Shown here: in pieces, positions 5,020 to 11,236 of the stretch
Numbering within the stretch: the first letter of the stretch is position 1
How the letters are laid out: each line of letters starts with the position of its first letter
Source: Kiritimatiellia bacterium
GTDB taxonomy: Bacteria > Verrucomicrobiota > Kiritimatiellia > RFP12 > UBA1067
Direction of reading: 5' to 3'
Length of the DNA: 11,236 nucleotides
NCBI GenBank assembly: GCA_016303225.1
Contig: JAEDMC010000100.1
Location: 1 to 11,236, forward strand
Notes under the pieces: model-generated
Told to the model about the DNA's origin: nothing
The model's database searches: none
The model's input: the letters and a program-made list of their open reading frames with translations, nothing else
Translations under genes and position numbers: made by a program

Positions 5020-5964
5020 TCACCATGAGGAGTCGAGAGCCGACAACGCCTTTCGCGTCGCTGTCGTGAGCGGCACGACCTTCGGATTGCGAAATTCCGC
5101 ATCCGGGCGCATCGCCCTGAAGTTCGTCTGCTCCAGCTTGAAATGTGTGAAATCTTGGGTGACATCCGCCGCTTGCTCAACCGTCGGCAACTCCCAAAGG
5201 CCCTTCAAGAGTCCGCCCTCGCGGTTCTGGACGAGAAGGACCCGCCCCTTCGCATCACGAACGATGATCGCCGTCACCTTGCGAACCGGCAGATCCTTCT
5301 TCTTCGCCTTTACGGGATAATCCGCTTGCGTGCCGTCCTGCCGCGAGGCGCAAGCCCGCGCGAGCGGACAGCGCGTGCACGCCGGGCTCTTCGGCGTGCA
5401 GACGGTCGCGCCCAGTTCCATCATCGCCTGGTTGAAGTCGCCCGGCACGCGGCACTTCTCGATCTCCGGCCGCAATCGCGCGGCGAGCTTCGCGCGCGCC
5501 GGCAACTTCGAGAAGTCGTCCTTGAGCTTCCACACGCGGGAGAAGACGCGCGCAACGTTGCCGTCGACGACAGGCGTGCGTTCGCCGGAGAGGACCGAGG
5601 CCAGCGCCGCCGCGGTGTAAGGCCCGACGCCCGGCAGCGCCGCCCATTCGGCGGCGGTGCGGGGCCAAACCGTACGAGCCGAATCTCGCACCACTTCCTT
5701 CGCGGCCTTCAGCAGATTTCGCGCCCTGGCGTAATACCCAAGCCCTTCCCAGGCCTTCAGAACTTCGCCTTCCTTCGCCGCCGCCAATTTCTCCACCGTC
5801 GGGAACCGCTTGAGAAAGCGTTCGTAATACGGCAGCACGGCGGCATACGTCGTCTGCTGCATCATGATCTCGGAGAGCCAGCAGAAATAGGGAGACGGCC
5901 GGCGCCGCCAGGGCATCGGCCGTTTCACTTTGGCGAACCAGCTCTCGAGCGCGTTCGCAATCAT
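5020..5964 (-). CDS. mutY: Adenine DNA glycosylase MutY (A/G-specific)
   Basis: MutY removes adenine mispaired with 8-oxoguanine or guanine in base excision repair. The 314-aa protein has the family order. The N-terminal six-helix barrel carries the catalytic Glu in SEIMMQQT (E32). The helix-hairpin-helix is LPGVGPYTAAA (110-120), and VVDGNVARV holds the catalytic Asp (D134). A [4Fe-4S] site has the standard spacing C-X6-C-X2-C-X5-C (C189, C196, C199, C205). A C-terminal NUDIX-like 8-oxoG recognition domain (about 225-310) includes GLWELP and FTHFKLE. Length is slightly below the E. coli protein (350 aa). The frame stays open to 6252, but that extension lies inside ppdK and is Arg/Ser-rich shadow sequence. 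The ATG at 5964 starts one base after the ppdK stop, which suggests translational coupling; its own ribosome site is weak. Confidence 0.95.
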   Translation of the reverse strand: MIANALESWFAKVKRPMPWRRRPSPYFCWLSEIMMQQTTYAAVLPYYERFLKRFPTVEKLAAAKEGEVLKAWEGLGYYARARNLLKAAKEVVRDSARTVWPRTAAEWAALPGVGPYTAAALASVLSGERTPVVDGNVARVFSRVWKLKDDFSKLPARAKLAARLRPEIEKCRVPGDFNQAMMELGATVCTPKSPACTRCPLARACASRQDGTQADYPVKAKKKDLPVRKVTAIIVRDAKGRVLLVQNREGGLLKGLWELPTVEQAADVTQDFTHFKLEQTNFRAMRPDAEFRNPKVVPLTTATRKALSALDSSW

Positions 5965-5965
5965 C

Positions 5966-8611
5966 TCACTTGCGCAGGGCCGCCTGAGCCGCCGCGAGGC
6001 GCGCGATCGGCACGCGGAACGGCGAGCAGCTGACGTAGTCGAGCCCGAGCTTGTGGCAGAACTCGACCGAGGTCGGATCGCCGCCGTGCTCGCCGCAAAT
6101 GCCGCAGTGGAGCTTCGGACGCGTCGCCTTGCCGTCCTTGACGGCCATCTGCATGAGCTTGCCGACGCCCGTCTGGTCGAGCTTCGCGAACGGATCGTTC
6201 TCGAAGATCTTCTGGTCGTAGTAGCTGCCGAGGAACTTGCCCGCATCGTCACGCGAGAAGCCGTAGGTCATCTGCGTGAGGTCGTTCGTGCCGAAGCAGA
6301 AGAACTCCGCCTCCTCCGCGAGGTCGCCTGCAATAAGCGCCGCGCGCGGAATCTCGATCATCGTGCCGACCTCGTAGTTGAGCTTCATCTCGGCGGCCTG
6401 GATCTCCTCGTTCGCGACGTGGACAACGATGTCCTTCACGAACTTGAACTCCTTGGCGTCGCCCGTGAGCGGGATCATGATCTCCGGCTTCACGTTCCAG
6501 CCCTTGTGCTTCTTCTGCACGTTGATGGCGGCGCGGATCACGGCCTTCGTCTGCATCACGGCGATTTCCGGATAGGTGACGCAGAGACGGCAACCGCGGT
6601 GGCCCATCATCGGATTGATCTCGTGGAGGCCGTCGATGATGTCCTTGATGCGGCTGATCGGCTTGTGCGTCTCCTTCGCGAGGAGCGCGATCTCGTCCCC
6701 CGTATGCGGCACGAACTCGTGCAGCGGCGGATCGAGGAAGCGGATCGTGACCGGCTGTCCGTCAAGCGCCTCAAAAAGCTGCTCGAAGTCATCCTGCTGA
6801 TACGGCAGGATCTTGGAGAGCGCCAGGCGCCGCTCCTCAACCGTGTCGGCGCAGATCATCTCGCGGAACGCCGCAATGCGGCTCTGCGAGAAGAACATGT
6901 GCTCCGTGCGGCAGAGGCCGATGCCCTCGGCGCCGAGCTCGCGGGCCTTCTTGGCGTCGCGCGGCGTGTCGGCGTTGGTGCGCACTTTCAGCTTGCGGAA
7001 CTTGTCCGCCCACATCATGATGCGGCCGAACTCGCCGGCGATCGTGGCGTCCACCGTCGGGATGATGCCGTCGTAGATGTTGCCCGTGCCGCCGTCGATC
7101 GAAATCCAGTCGCCTTCCTTGAAGACCTTGCCGCCGAGCACGAACTTCTTGTGCTCCTCGTCCATCTGGATCTCCTGGCAGCCGGAGACGCAGCACTCGC
7201 CCATGCCGCGCGCGACGACCGCCGCGTGCGAGGTCATGCCGCCGCGTACCGTGAGGATGCCCTCCGAAACCTTCATGCCCTCGATGTCCTCGGGGCTCGT
7301 CTCGAGACGCACCAAGACCACGCGCTCGCCGCGCTCCTTCCACTCCTTCGCGTCCGTCGCCGTGAAGACGATGCGGCCGCATGCCGCACCCGGCGAAGCG
7401 GGAAGTCCGCGGCCCTTCGGCGTCGCCTGCTTGAGCGCGACCTTGTCAAACTGCGGATGCAGGAGGGTGTCGAGGTTGCGGGGATCGATCATGAGGACGG
7501 CCTCCTCCTCGGTGCGCATGCCCTCGTCCACGAGGTCGCACGCGATCTTGAGCGCCGCGCGCGCCGTGCGCTTGCCGTTGCGGGTCTGGAGCATGAAGAG
7601 CTTCTTGTTCTCGATCGTGAACTCCATGTCCTGCATGTCGCGGTAGTGCTTCTCGAGCGTGTTGCAGATCTTCTGGAACTGCTTGAACGCCTCGGGCATC
7701 ACCTCGGCCATCTTCGCGATCGGCATCGGGGTGCGGACGCCGGCGACGACGTCCTCGCCCTGCGCGTTCATGAGGAACTCGCCCATCAGCTTCTTCTCGC
7801 CGCTCGCCGGATCGCGCGTAAAGGCGACGCCCGTGCCCGAGTTGTTGTTGAGGTTGCCGAACGCCATCATCTGGACGTTCACGGCCGTGCCCCAGCTGTA
7901 CGGAATGTCGTTGTCGCGGCGGTAGACGTTGGCGCGCGGATTGTCCCAGCTGCGGAAGACGGCCTTGATCGCCTCGACGAGCTGCTCCTTCGGATCGTCC
8001 GGGAAGTCCTTGCCGATCGCGGCCTTGTACTCGGCCTTGAACTTGCCGGCGAGGGTCTTCAGATCCGCCGCCGTGAGCTCGACGTCGAGCTTCACGCGCT
8101 TCTTCGCCTTGAGCTCGTCGATGAGCTTCTCGAAGTGCTTCTTGCCGACCTCCATGACGACGTCAGAGAACATCTGGATGAAGCGACGGTAGCAGTCCCA
8201 CGCCCAGCGCGGATTCTTCGTCTGCTTGGCGAGAGACTCGACGACCTTCTCGTTGAGGCCGAGGTTCAGGATCGTGTCCATCATGCCCGGCATCGAGGCG
8301 CGCGCGCCCGAACGGACGGAAACGAGGAGCGGCTTCTTCACATCGCCGAACGTCTTGCCGGCGGACTTCTCGAGCTTCGCGACATACTCGTTGACCTGAT
8401 CCATGATGTCGTCGGCGATCACCTTGCCGTCGTCGTAGTAGCGCGTACACGCCTCGGTCGAAATCGTAAAGCCCTGCGGCACGGGAATCCCCAGACCAGC
8501 CATCTCCGCAAGGTTAGCGCCCTTGCCGCCTAGCAGCTCGCGCATGTTCGCGTTGCCCTCGGTCTGCCCCGCTCCGAAAAAATAGACATACTTCTTCTCT
8601 TGCTTCTTCAT
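5966..8611 (-). CDS. ppdK: Pyruvate, phosphate dikinase
   Basis: PPDK interconverts pyruvate, ATP and Pi with phosphoenolpyruvate, AMP and PPi. In many anaerobes it acts in PPi-linked glycolysis or gluconeogenesis in the cytoplasm. The 881-aa protein is full length for the family. The N-terminal nucleotide-binding domain (about 1-350) includes the GGKGANLAEM and ARASMPGMMDTILNLGLN signatures. The phosphohistidine domain has GGMTSHAAVVARG with the swivelling His at 462. The C-terminal PEP/pyruvate barrel (about 530-881) has GIGLCRTEHMFF, FGTNDLTQMTYGFSRDD and CGICGEHGGDP, with the catalytic Cys at 839. This separates it from PEP synthase, which lacks the long PPDK-type N-terminal arrangement. 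The ATG at 8611 is preceded by an AG-rich but weak ribosome site. Transcription probably starts at the extended -10 at 8656-8661. mutY follows after one base. Confidence 0.98.
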   Translation of the reverse strand: MKKQEKKYVYFFGAGQTEGNANMRELLGGKGANLAEMAGLGIPVPQGFTISTEACTRYYDDGKVIADDIMDQVNEYVAKLEKSAGKTFGDVKKPLLVSVRSGARASMPGMMDTILNLGLNEKVVESLAKQTKNPRWAWDCYRRFIQMFSDVVMEVGKKHFEKLIDELKAKKRVKLDVELTAADLKTLAGKFKAEYKAAIGKDFPDDPKEQLVEAIKAVFRSWDNPRANVYRRDNDIPYSWGTAVNVQMMAFGNLNNNSGTGVAFTRDPASGEKKLMGEFLMNAQGEDVVAGVRTPMPIAKMAEVMPEAFKQFQKICNTLEKHYRDMQDMEFTIENKKLFMLQTRNGKRTARAALKIACDLVDEGMRTEEEAVLMIDPRNLDTLLHPQFDKVALKQATPKGRGLPASPGAACGRIVFTATDAKEWKERGERVVLVRLETSPEDIEGMKVSEGILTVRGGMTSHAAVVARGMGECCVSGCQEIQMDEEHKKFVLGGKVFKEGDWISIDGGTGNIYDGIIPTVDATIAGEFGRIMMWADKFRKLKVRTNADTPRDAKKARELGAEGIGLCRTEHMFFSQSRIAAFREMICADTVEERRLALSKILPYQQDDFEQLFEALDGQPVTIRFLDPPLHEFVPHTGDEIALLAKETHKPISRIKDIIDGLHEINPMMGHRGCRLCVTYPEIAVMQTKAVIRAAINVQKKHKGWNVKPEIMIPLTGDAKEFKFVKDIVVHVANEEIQAAEMKLNYEVGTMIEIPRAALIAGDLAEEAEFFCFGTNDLTQMTYGFSRDDAGKFLGSYYDQKIFENDPFAKLDQTGVGKLMQMAVKDGKATRPKLHCGICGEHGGDPTSVEFCHKLGLDYVSCSPFRVPIARLAAAQAALRK

Positions 8612-8655
8612 ACTTTTCTTTCTTTATCTTCTTTGTTTCAGTTTAGGATGACGAA

Positions 8656-8677
8656 ATTATACCATATTTACCATATT
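8656..8677 (-). promoter_or_regulatory. ppdK promoter with a tandem 9-bp repeat in its spacer
   Basis: The minus strand has TATAAT (8661-8656) preceded by TGG, an extended -10. No strong -35 is present; the best is TTGCGT at a spacing of 19. The plus strand carries TACCATATT twice in perfect tandem (8660-8668 and 8669-8677), directly next to the -10, as a repressor or activator site might. The start would be near 8648, about 37 nt before the ATG. Confidence 0.65.
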
Positions 8678-8712
8678 CAGACGCAAAACAATGTGTCGCA
8701 CAAGCCGACAAC

Positions 8713-8745
8713 AAAAACTGACGCGAAGTGTCCGACACTCCGCGC
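8713..8745 (-). terminator. Intrinsic terminator of the rplY-rpsF-ssb-rpsR-rplI operon
   Basis: In minus-strand RNA, arms 8745-8735 and 8731-8721 form an 11-bp stem with two G-U wobbles and a CGG loop. CAG and five U (8717-8713) follow. It lies about 40 nt after the bL9 stop codon and upstream of the ppdK promoter, so it separates the two units. Confidence 0.85.
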
Positions 8746-8787
8746 CAATTTCCCGCCCGACCACGAATGCCGGGCTCTTACGAAGGA

Positions 8788-9255
8788 TTACTCCTTCGGA
8801 GCTTCCTCGTCGATAATCGTGATCTTGAACTTGACGATGACGCCATGTCCGAGGTCGATCGACGGATTGTACTCGCCGACTTCCTTGAGCGCGTCGTCGA
8901 GCTCGAGCTGGCTGCGCTCGATCTTGATGCCGCGGTTCTGCTCGATGGCGAGCAGGATGTCGGAGACGCCGACCGAACCGTAGAGCTTCTTGCCGTCCGT
9001 CGTGTGGGCGGAGACAGTGATCTCGAGTTTCTCGAGCTTCTTGGCGATTTCGAGCGCGGCCTTCTTCTCTTCGGCGGCGCGCGCGGCGCGCTCGGCCTCG
9101 AGCTTCTTGAGGCGACGCTTCGCGGCTTCCGTCGCAACGGCGGCGAGACCCTTCGTGAAGAGGTAGTTGCGGGCGTAGCCGGGGGCGACCTTGACGATCT
9201 CGCCGGCCTTGCCGAGCTTCTTCACGTTGTCCATGAGCATAACTTCAATAGCCAT
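8788..9255 (-). CDS. rplI: 50S ribosomal protein bL9
   Basis: bL9 binds 23S rRNA near the L1 stalk base and bridges neighbouring ribosomes through its long central helix. The 155-aa protein shows the family layout. The N-terminal rRNA-binding domain contains DNVKKLGKAGEIVKVAPGYARNYL (about 9-32). A long Ala/Lys/Glu-rich connecting helix spans roughly 40-75. A C-terminal domain includes KLYGSVGVSDI and ends in a short acidic tail. Length is close to the usual 148-150. AAGGAG lies 7 nt before the ATG at 9255. It is the last gene of the operon, 16 nt after rpsR. A local hairpin (CGAAGGA / TCCTTCG) has the stop codon in its loop. Confidence 0.97.
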   Translation of the reverse strand: MAIEVMLMDNVKKLGKAGEIVKVAPGYARNYLFTKGLAAVATEAAKRRLKKLEAERAARAAEEKKAALEIAKKLEKLEITVSAHTTDGKKLYGSVGVSDILLAIEQNRGIKIERSQLELDDALKEVGEYNPSIDLGHGVIVKFKITIIDEEAPKE

Positions 9256-9271
9256 GACCCTGCTCCTTCCC

Positions 9272-9502
9272 TTAGGCCATGAGGCCCATGTTGCGGGCGC
9301 GCTTGACGCCCTGACGGATCTGACGCTGCTGCGCCGACGTGACGCCGGTGATGCGCGCGGGAAGGATCTTCCCGTAGTCCGTGATGTAGTACTTCAGGGT
9401 CTCGATGTCGTTCACGTCGATCTGGTCTTCGGACCGGAGCGGCGGACGCTTCCTCGCGGCGAATTCCTCGCCGGCCGAGCTGTTGGATTTCTTGAATGCC
9501 AT
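9272..9502 (-). CDS. rpsR: 30S ribosomal protein bS18
   Basis: bS18 pairs with bS6 on the platform of the 30S subunit and binds the central domain of 16S rRNA. The 76-aa product has the conserved core: IDVNDIETLKYYITDYGKILPARITG, then a SAQQRQIRQGVKRARNMGLM rRNA-binding end. Length is typical. It has no Cys pair, so it is not a zinc-type form. AGAAAGG lies about 8 nt before the ATG at 9502, directly after the ssb stop. Its place between ssb and rplI is the widespread bacterial order. Confidence 0.97.
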   Translation of the reverse strand: MAFKKSNSSAGEEFAARKRPPLRSEDQIDVNDIETLKYYITDYGKILPARITGVTSAQQRQIRQGVKRARNMGLMA

Positions 9503-9517
9503 TTTGGTTTACCTTTC

Positions 9518-9931
9518 TTAAAACGGAATATCGTCTGGATCGCTCTCAGGCATGCTGACCGAGACCGGGACCTCCGCCTTCGGCGCGCCGGCAAGCCGGT
9601 CGCCCTGCGGAAGGAACTTGATCGTGGAGGCACGCACTTTGAGCTTCTGGTGCTTGACGCCGTCCTTCTCCCAGGAATCCATCTGGAGACGGCCCTCGAC
9701 GAGAATCGAACGACCCTTCGTCAGGTACTGCCCGCAGAGCTCGGCGAGCTTGTCCCACGCGTCAACGTCGACAAACACCGGGAACTCCTGCATCTGACCG
9801 TTGCGGTCGCGCCGGCGCTCGTTCACCGCGAGACCGAGGCGGGCGACCTTCATGCCGCTCGAACCGGTCGCGCGGACGTCGGGGTCGCGCGTCAGATTGC
9901 CCATCAGGATGACCTTGTTGAAAGACGCCAT
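9518..9931 (-). CDS. ssb: Single-stranded DNA-binding protein
   Basis: SSB coats single-stranded DNA in replication, recombination and repair and recruits partners through its C-terminal tip. The 137-aa protein has an OB-fold (about 1-110) with family motifs FNKVILMGNLTRDPDVR, VDVDAWDKLAELC and YLTKGRSILVEGRLQ. A very short linker leads to an acidic tip ending DPDDIPF, the expected partner-binding tail. The linker is much shorter than in E. coli SSB (178 aa). The ATG at 9931 has GAGGTG about 5 nt upstream. Its position between rpsF and rpsR is common in bacteria. Confidence 0.97.
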   Translation of the reverse strand: MASFNKVILMGNLTRDPDVRATGSSGMKVARLGLAVNERRRDRNGQMQEFPVFVDVDAWDKLAELCGQYLTKGRSILVEGRLQMDSWEKDGVKHQKLKVRASTIKFLPQGDRLAGAPKAEVPVSVSMPESDPDDIPF

Positions 9932-9949
9932 GTCGGCACCTCGCTTTCC

Positions 9950-10342
9950 TTAGGCCTCGGCCGTCTTGGCCGCCAGCGCCTCAGCGGCGGCCGCGTCCTT
10001 CTTGGCCTGAATCTCGGCACGCTCGGCGCGCTCCTGCGCGATCTTCGCCTCACGACGGTCGTCGACGGCGAGGATCTGCACGCGGAACACCTCTTCCACG
10101 AGCTTGTAGCGCTTGACGAGCTCGTCGACCTTCGCCGCGTCGAGCTCGAGGCGGACCTTCACGTAGACGCCGCTGTCGCGCTTCTTCATCGGGCGCGAAA
10201 AGACGCGCTTGCCGAGCTGGACCTTCTCGAGGACGTTGCCGCCCAGACGCGTCACTTCCGCAAGCGCCTTCTCGAGGTAGGCTTCGAGGACATCGTCCTT
10301 GGCGATGCCGACGAAGATGTAAAGAGCATCATACTTCTTCAT
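9950..10342 (-). CDS. rpsF: 30S ribosomal protein bS6
   Basis: bS6 forms a heterodimer with bS18 on the 30S platform. The 130-aa product carries the ferredoxin-like fold in residues 1-98, with YDALYIF at the first strand, GGNVLEKVQLGKRVFSRPMKKRDSG across the middle and LVEEVFRVQIL at the end. A 30-residue Ala/Glu/Lys helical tail follows, longer than the minimal family form. Its ATG overlaps the rplY stop codon by one base (TAATG), so translation is probably coupled. A GGAG-rich ribosome site lies inside the end of rplY. Confidence 0.96.
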   Translation of the reverse strand: MKKYDALYIFVGIAKDDVLEAYLEKALAEVTRLGGNVLEKVQLGKRVFSRPMKKRDSGVYVKVRLELDAAKVDELVKRYKLVEEVFRVQILAVDDRREAKIAQERAERAEIQAKKDAAAAEALAAKTAEA

Positions 10343-11010
10343 TACTTCTTCTCCTCCTTCTTGGCATCAGCCGCACCAGCAGCCTCCTCCTTGCCCTTCT
10401 TGATGACCTCGGGGGTCGCCGCCTCGGCGCCAGCCGCCGCACCCGGAGCGTCATCCGGAGCCTTGACGACCGCAAGCGCGAGCTCGCCGCGCGTCACGAC
10501 CGTGTACTTCGCGTCAAGCTTCAGGTCACGCACGAACATCGTCTGATCGAGATCAAGCGCCGACACGTCGACGTCGAACTTCTCGGGAATGTCGGTCGGG
10601 AGCACGTCGATGTCGATCGTGCGAAGGACCTGCTCGAGAACGCCGCCGCCGATCTTGACGCCCTTCGCCTCGCCGACGAGATAAATCGGAACCGTGACCC
10701 GGACCTTTTCGGACAGCGAAACCTCGCTGAAATCCACATGAATGGGAGTACCCTTAAGGACGTCGTTCTGCAGCTCACGCAGAAGCGCCGGGACCTCGGT
10801 ACCGTTCATATCGAGCGTGACCAGGATCTGCTTGCCCGTCCTGCCGCGCATCGCCATCATGAAGTCGTGCTCCGGAAGCTTCACGAGCTCCGTGCCGCCC
10901 TTCTTCATCTTCATCACCGACCCGGGGATCATCCCCGTCCGGCGCAGACGACGGACAGCCCCCGTACCCTGCTCGGTACGTGCCTCCGCCTTGATCTTAA
11001 TCGGATCCAT
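10342..11010 (-). CDS. rplY: 50S ribosomal protein bL25 (long Ctc/TL5 form)
   Basis: bL25 binds 5S rRNA; long Ctc forms are linked to stress tolerance in some bacteria. The 222-aa product has the N-terminal L25 domain (about 4-92) with ALLRELQNDVLKGTPIHVDF at its end. The TL5-type C-terminal beta domain (about 93-184) has VPIYLVGEAKGVKIGGGVLEQ and TDIPEKFDVDVS. A low-complexity Ala/Lys/Glu tail (186-222) follows. The usual IPAVIYG stretch reads IPGSVMKM (28-35), so the Tyr-Gly is missing. The ATG at 11010 is chosen over 11052 because AAAAGG lies 6 nt upstream and the extra residues are not family-like. It is first in the operon; the peptidyl-tRNA hydrolase gene often found next to it is absent. 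Confidence 0.93.
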   Translation of the reverse strand: MDPIKIKAEARTEQGTGAVRRLRRTGMIPGSVMKMKKGGTELVKLPEHDFMMAMRGRTGKQILVTLDMNGTEVPALLRELQNDVLKGTPIHVDFSEVSLSEKVRVTVPIYLVGEAKGVKIGGGVLEQVLRTIDIDVLPTDIPEKFDVDVSALDLDQTMFVRDLKLDAKYTVVTRGELALAVVKAPDDAPGAAAGAEAATPEVIKKGKEEAAGAADAKKEEKK

Positions 11011-11085
11011 TCTTTGCCTTTTCTGGTAATTTTCCGCAATACTCTCGCGCACTCGCGCTACACTCTTACGGCCAAAACGGGCAGA

Positions 11086-11115
11086 AGTATATCAAAATCA
11101 GCACTTAGCTGTCAA
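11086..11115 (-). promoter_or_regulatory. Sigma-70 promoter of the rplY-rpsF-ssb-rpsR-rplI operon
   Basis: The minus strand has a perfect -35, TTGACA (11115-11110), an 18-bp spacer and TATACT (11091-11086). The predicted start near 11079 gives a leader of about 69 nt. No clear ribosomal-protein autoregulatory structure was found in that leader. Confidence 0.85.
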
Positions 11116-11236
11116 TAGTCGCCTCTGCGCCACCCTTATCCCGGATTTTCACGAGACCCCCGAGAACATTCGGCGAAAAACATTTTCGGGCGGGTCCGAA
11201 ACCGGTCGAGACTTTCCGTCCGAACCGCCCGGGCGC
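11116..11236. other. Noncoding edge sequence with short near-direct repeats
   Basis: No gene is evident. GTCCGAAACCG and GTCCGAACCG occur about 24 bp apart near the edge, and CGGGCGG can pair with CCGCCCG across them. No T-run follows, so I do not call a terminator. Confidence 0.3.

Noticed and set aside
5965..6252. Longer MutY N-terminus
   Set aside because: The extra residues are Arg/Ser-rich, lie within ppdK and do not resemble MutY.
5930..8533. 867-codon plus-strand open frame opposite ppdK
   Set aside because: It is a His/Arg/Leu/Asp-rich antisense shadow caused by codon bias; ppdK motifs are intact on the minus strand.
9191..10546. 451-codon plus-strand open frame across rpsR, ssb and rpsF
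   Set aside because: It runs antisense across several clear ribosomal genes and has no family features.

Overview
The window is about 11 kb of a moderately GC-rich bacterial chromosome from a free-living or gut-type anaerobe. Three things hint at the PVC group (Kiritimatiellota, Lentisphaerota or Verrucomicrobiota): the gene order rplY-rpsF-ssb-rpsR-rplI, a pyruvate phosphate dikinase, and an AAA_14/DUF4143 ATPase beside a sigma-54 enhancer-binding protein. This placement is inference and only moderately sure. No rRNA, tRNA, CRISPR array, transposase or phage gene is visible.

Right half (about 5.0-11.1 kb, all minus strand): housekeeping genes. A strong sigma-70 promoter (TTGACA, 18 bp, TATACT) drives a compact operon encoding bL25, bS6, single-stranded DNA-binding protein, bS18 and bL9. 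It ends in a clear intrinsic terminator at 8713-8745. A second extended -10 promoter then drives ppdK, and mutY follows one base after the ppdK stop codon.

Left half (1-5.0 kb): accessory genes that look like a small sigma-54 regulatory module. A sigma-54-dependent activator (2908-4419, minus) has a complete AAA+ core and a Fis-type helix-turn-helix. Its N-terminal sensor resembles a DHH-phosphoesterase fold that has lost its catalytic motifs. It converges on an AAA_14/DUF4143 ATPase (1601-2911, plus), and the two stop codons overlap. To the left lie three unrecognised small genes on the minus strand. Two are 69- and 84-aa proteins in one operon. The third is a 150-aa protein with a basic head, a glycine-zipper membrane segment and a very acidic tail.

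The main discovery is that the acidic gene and the two-gene operon each sit behind a near-perfect sigma-54 -24/-12 promoter (533-550 and 1337-1354). Each promoter also has a nearly identical 16-bp dyad, TGRTCARAGTTGATCA, centred 85 and 86 bp upstream of its GG element. This looks like an enhancer-type site shared by both promoters. The simplest model is that the encoded activator, or a paralogue, binds these sites and co-induces three small proteins of unknown function, one of them probably in the membrane. The sequence shows the promoter and dyad pairs directly; the link to this activator is inferred.
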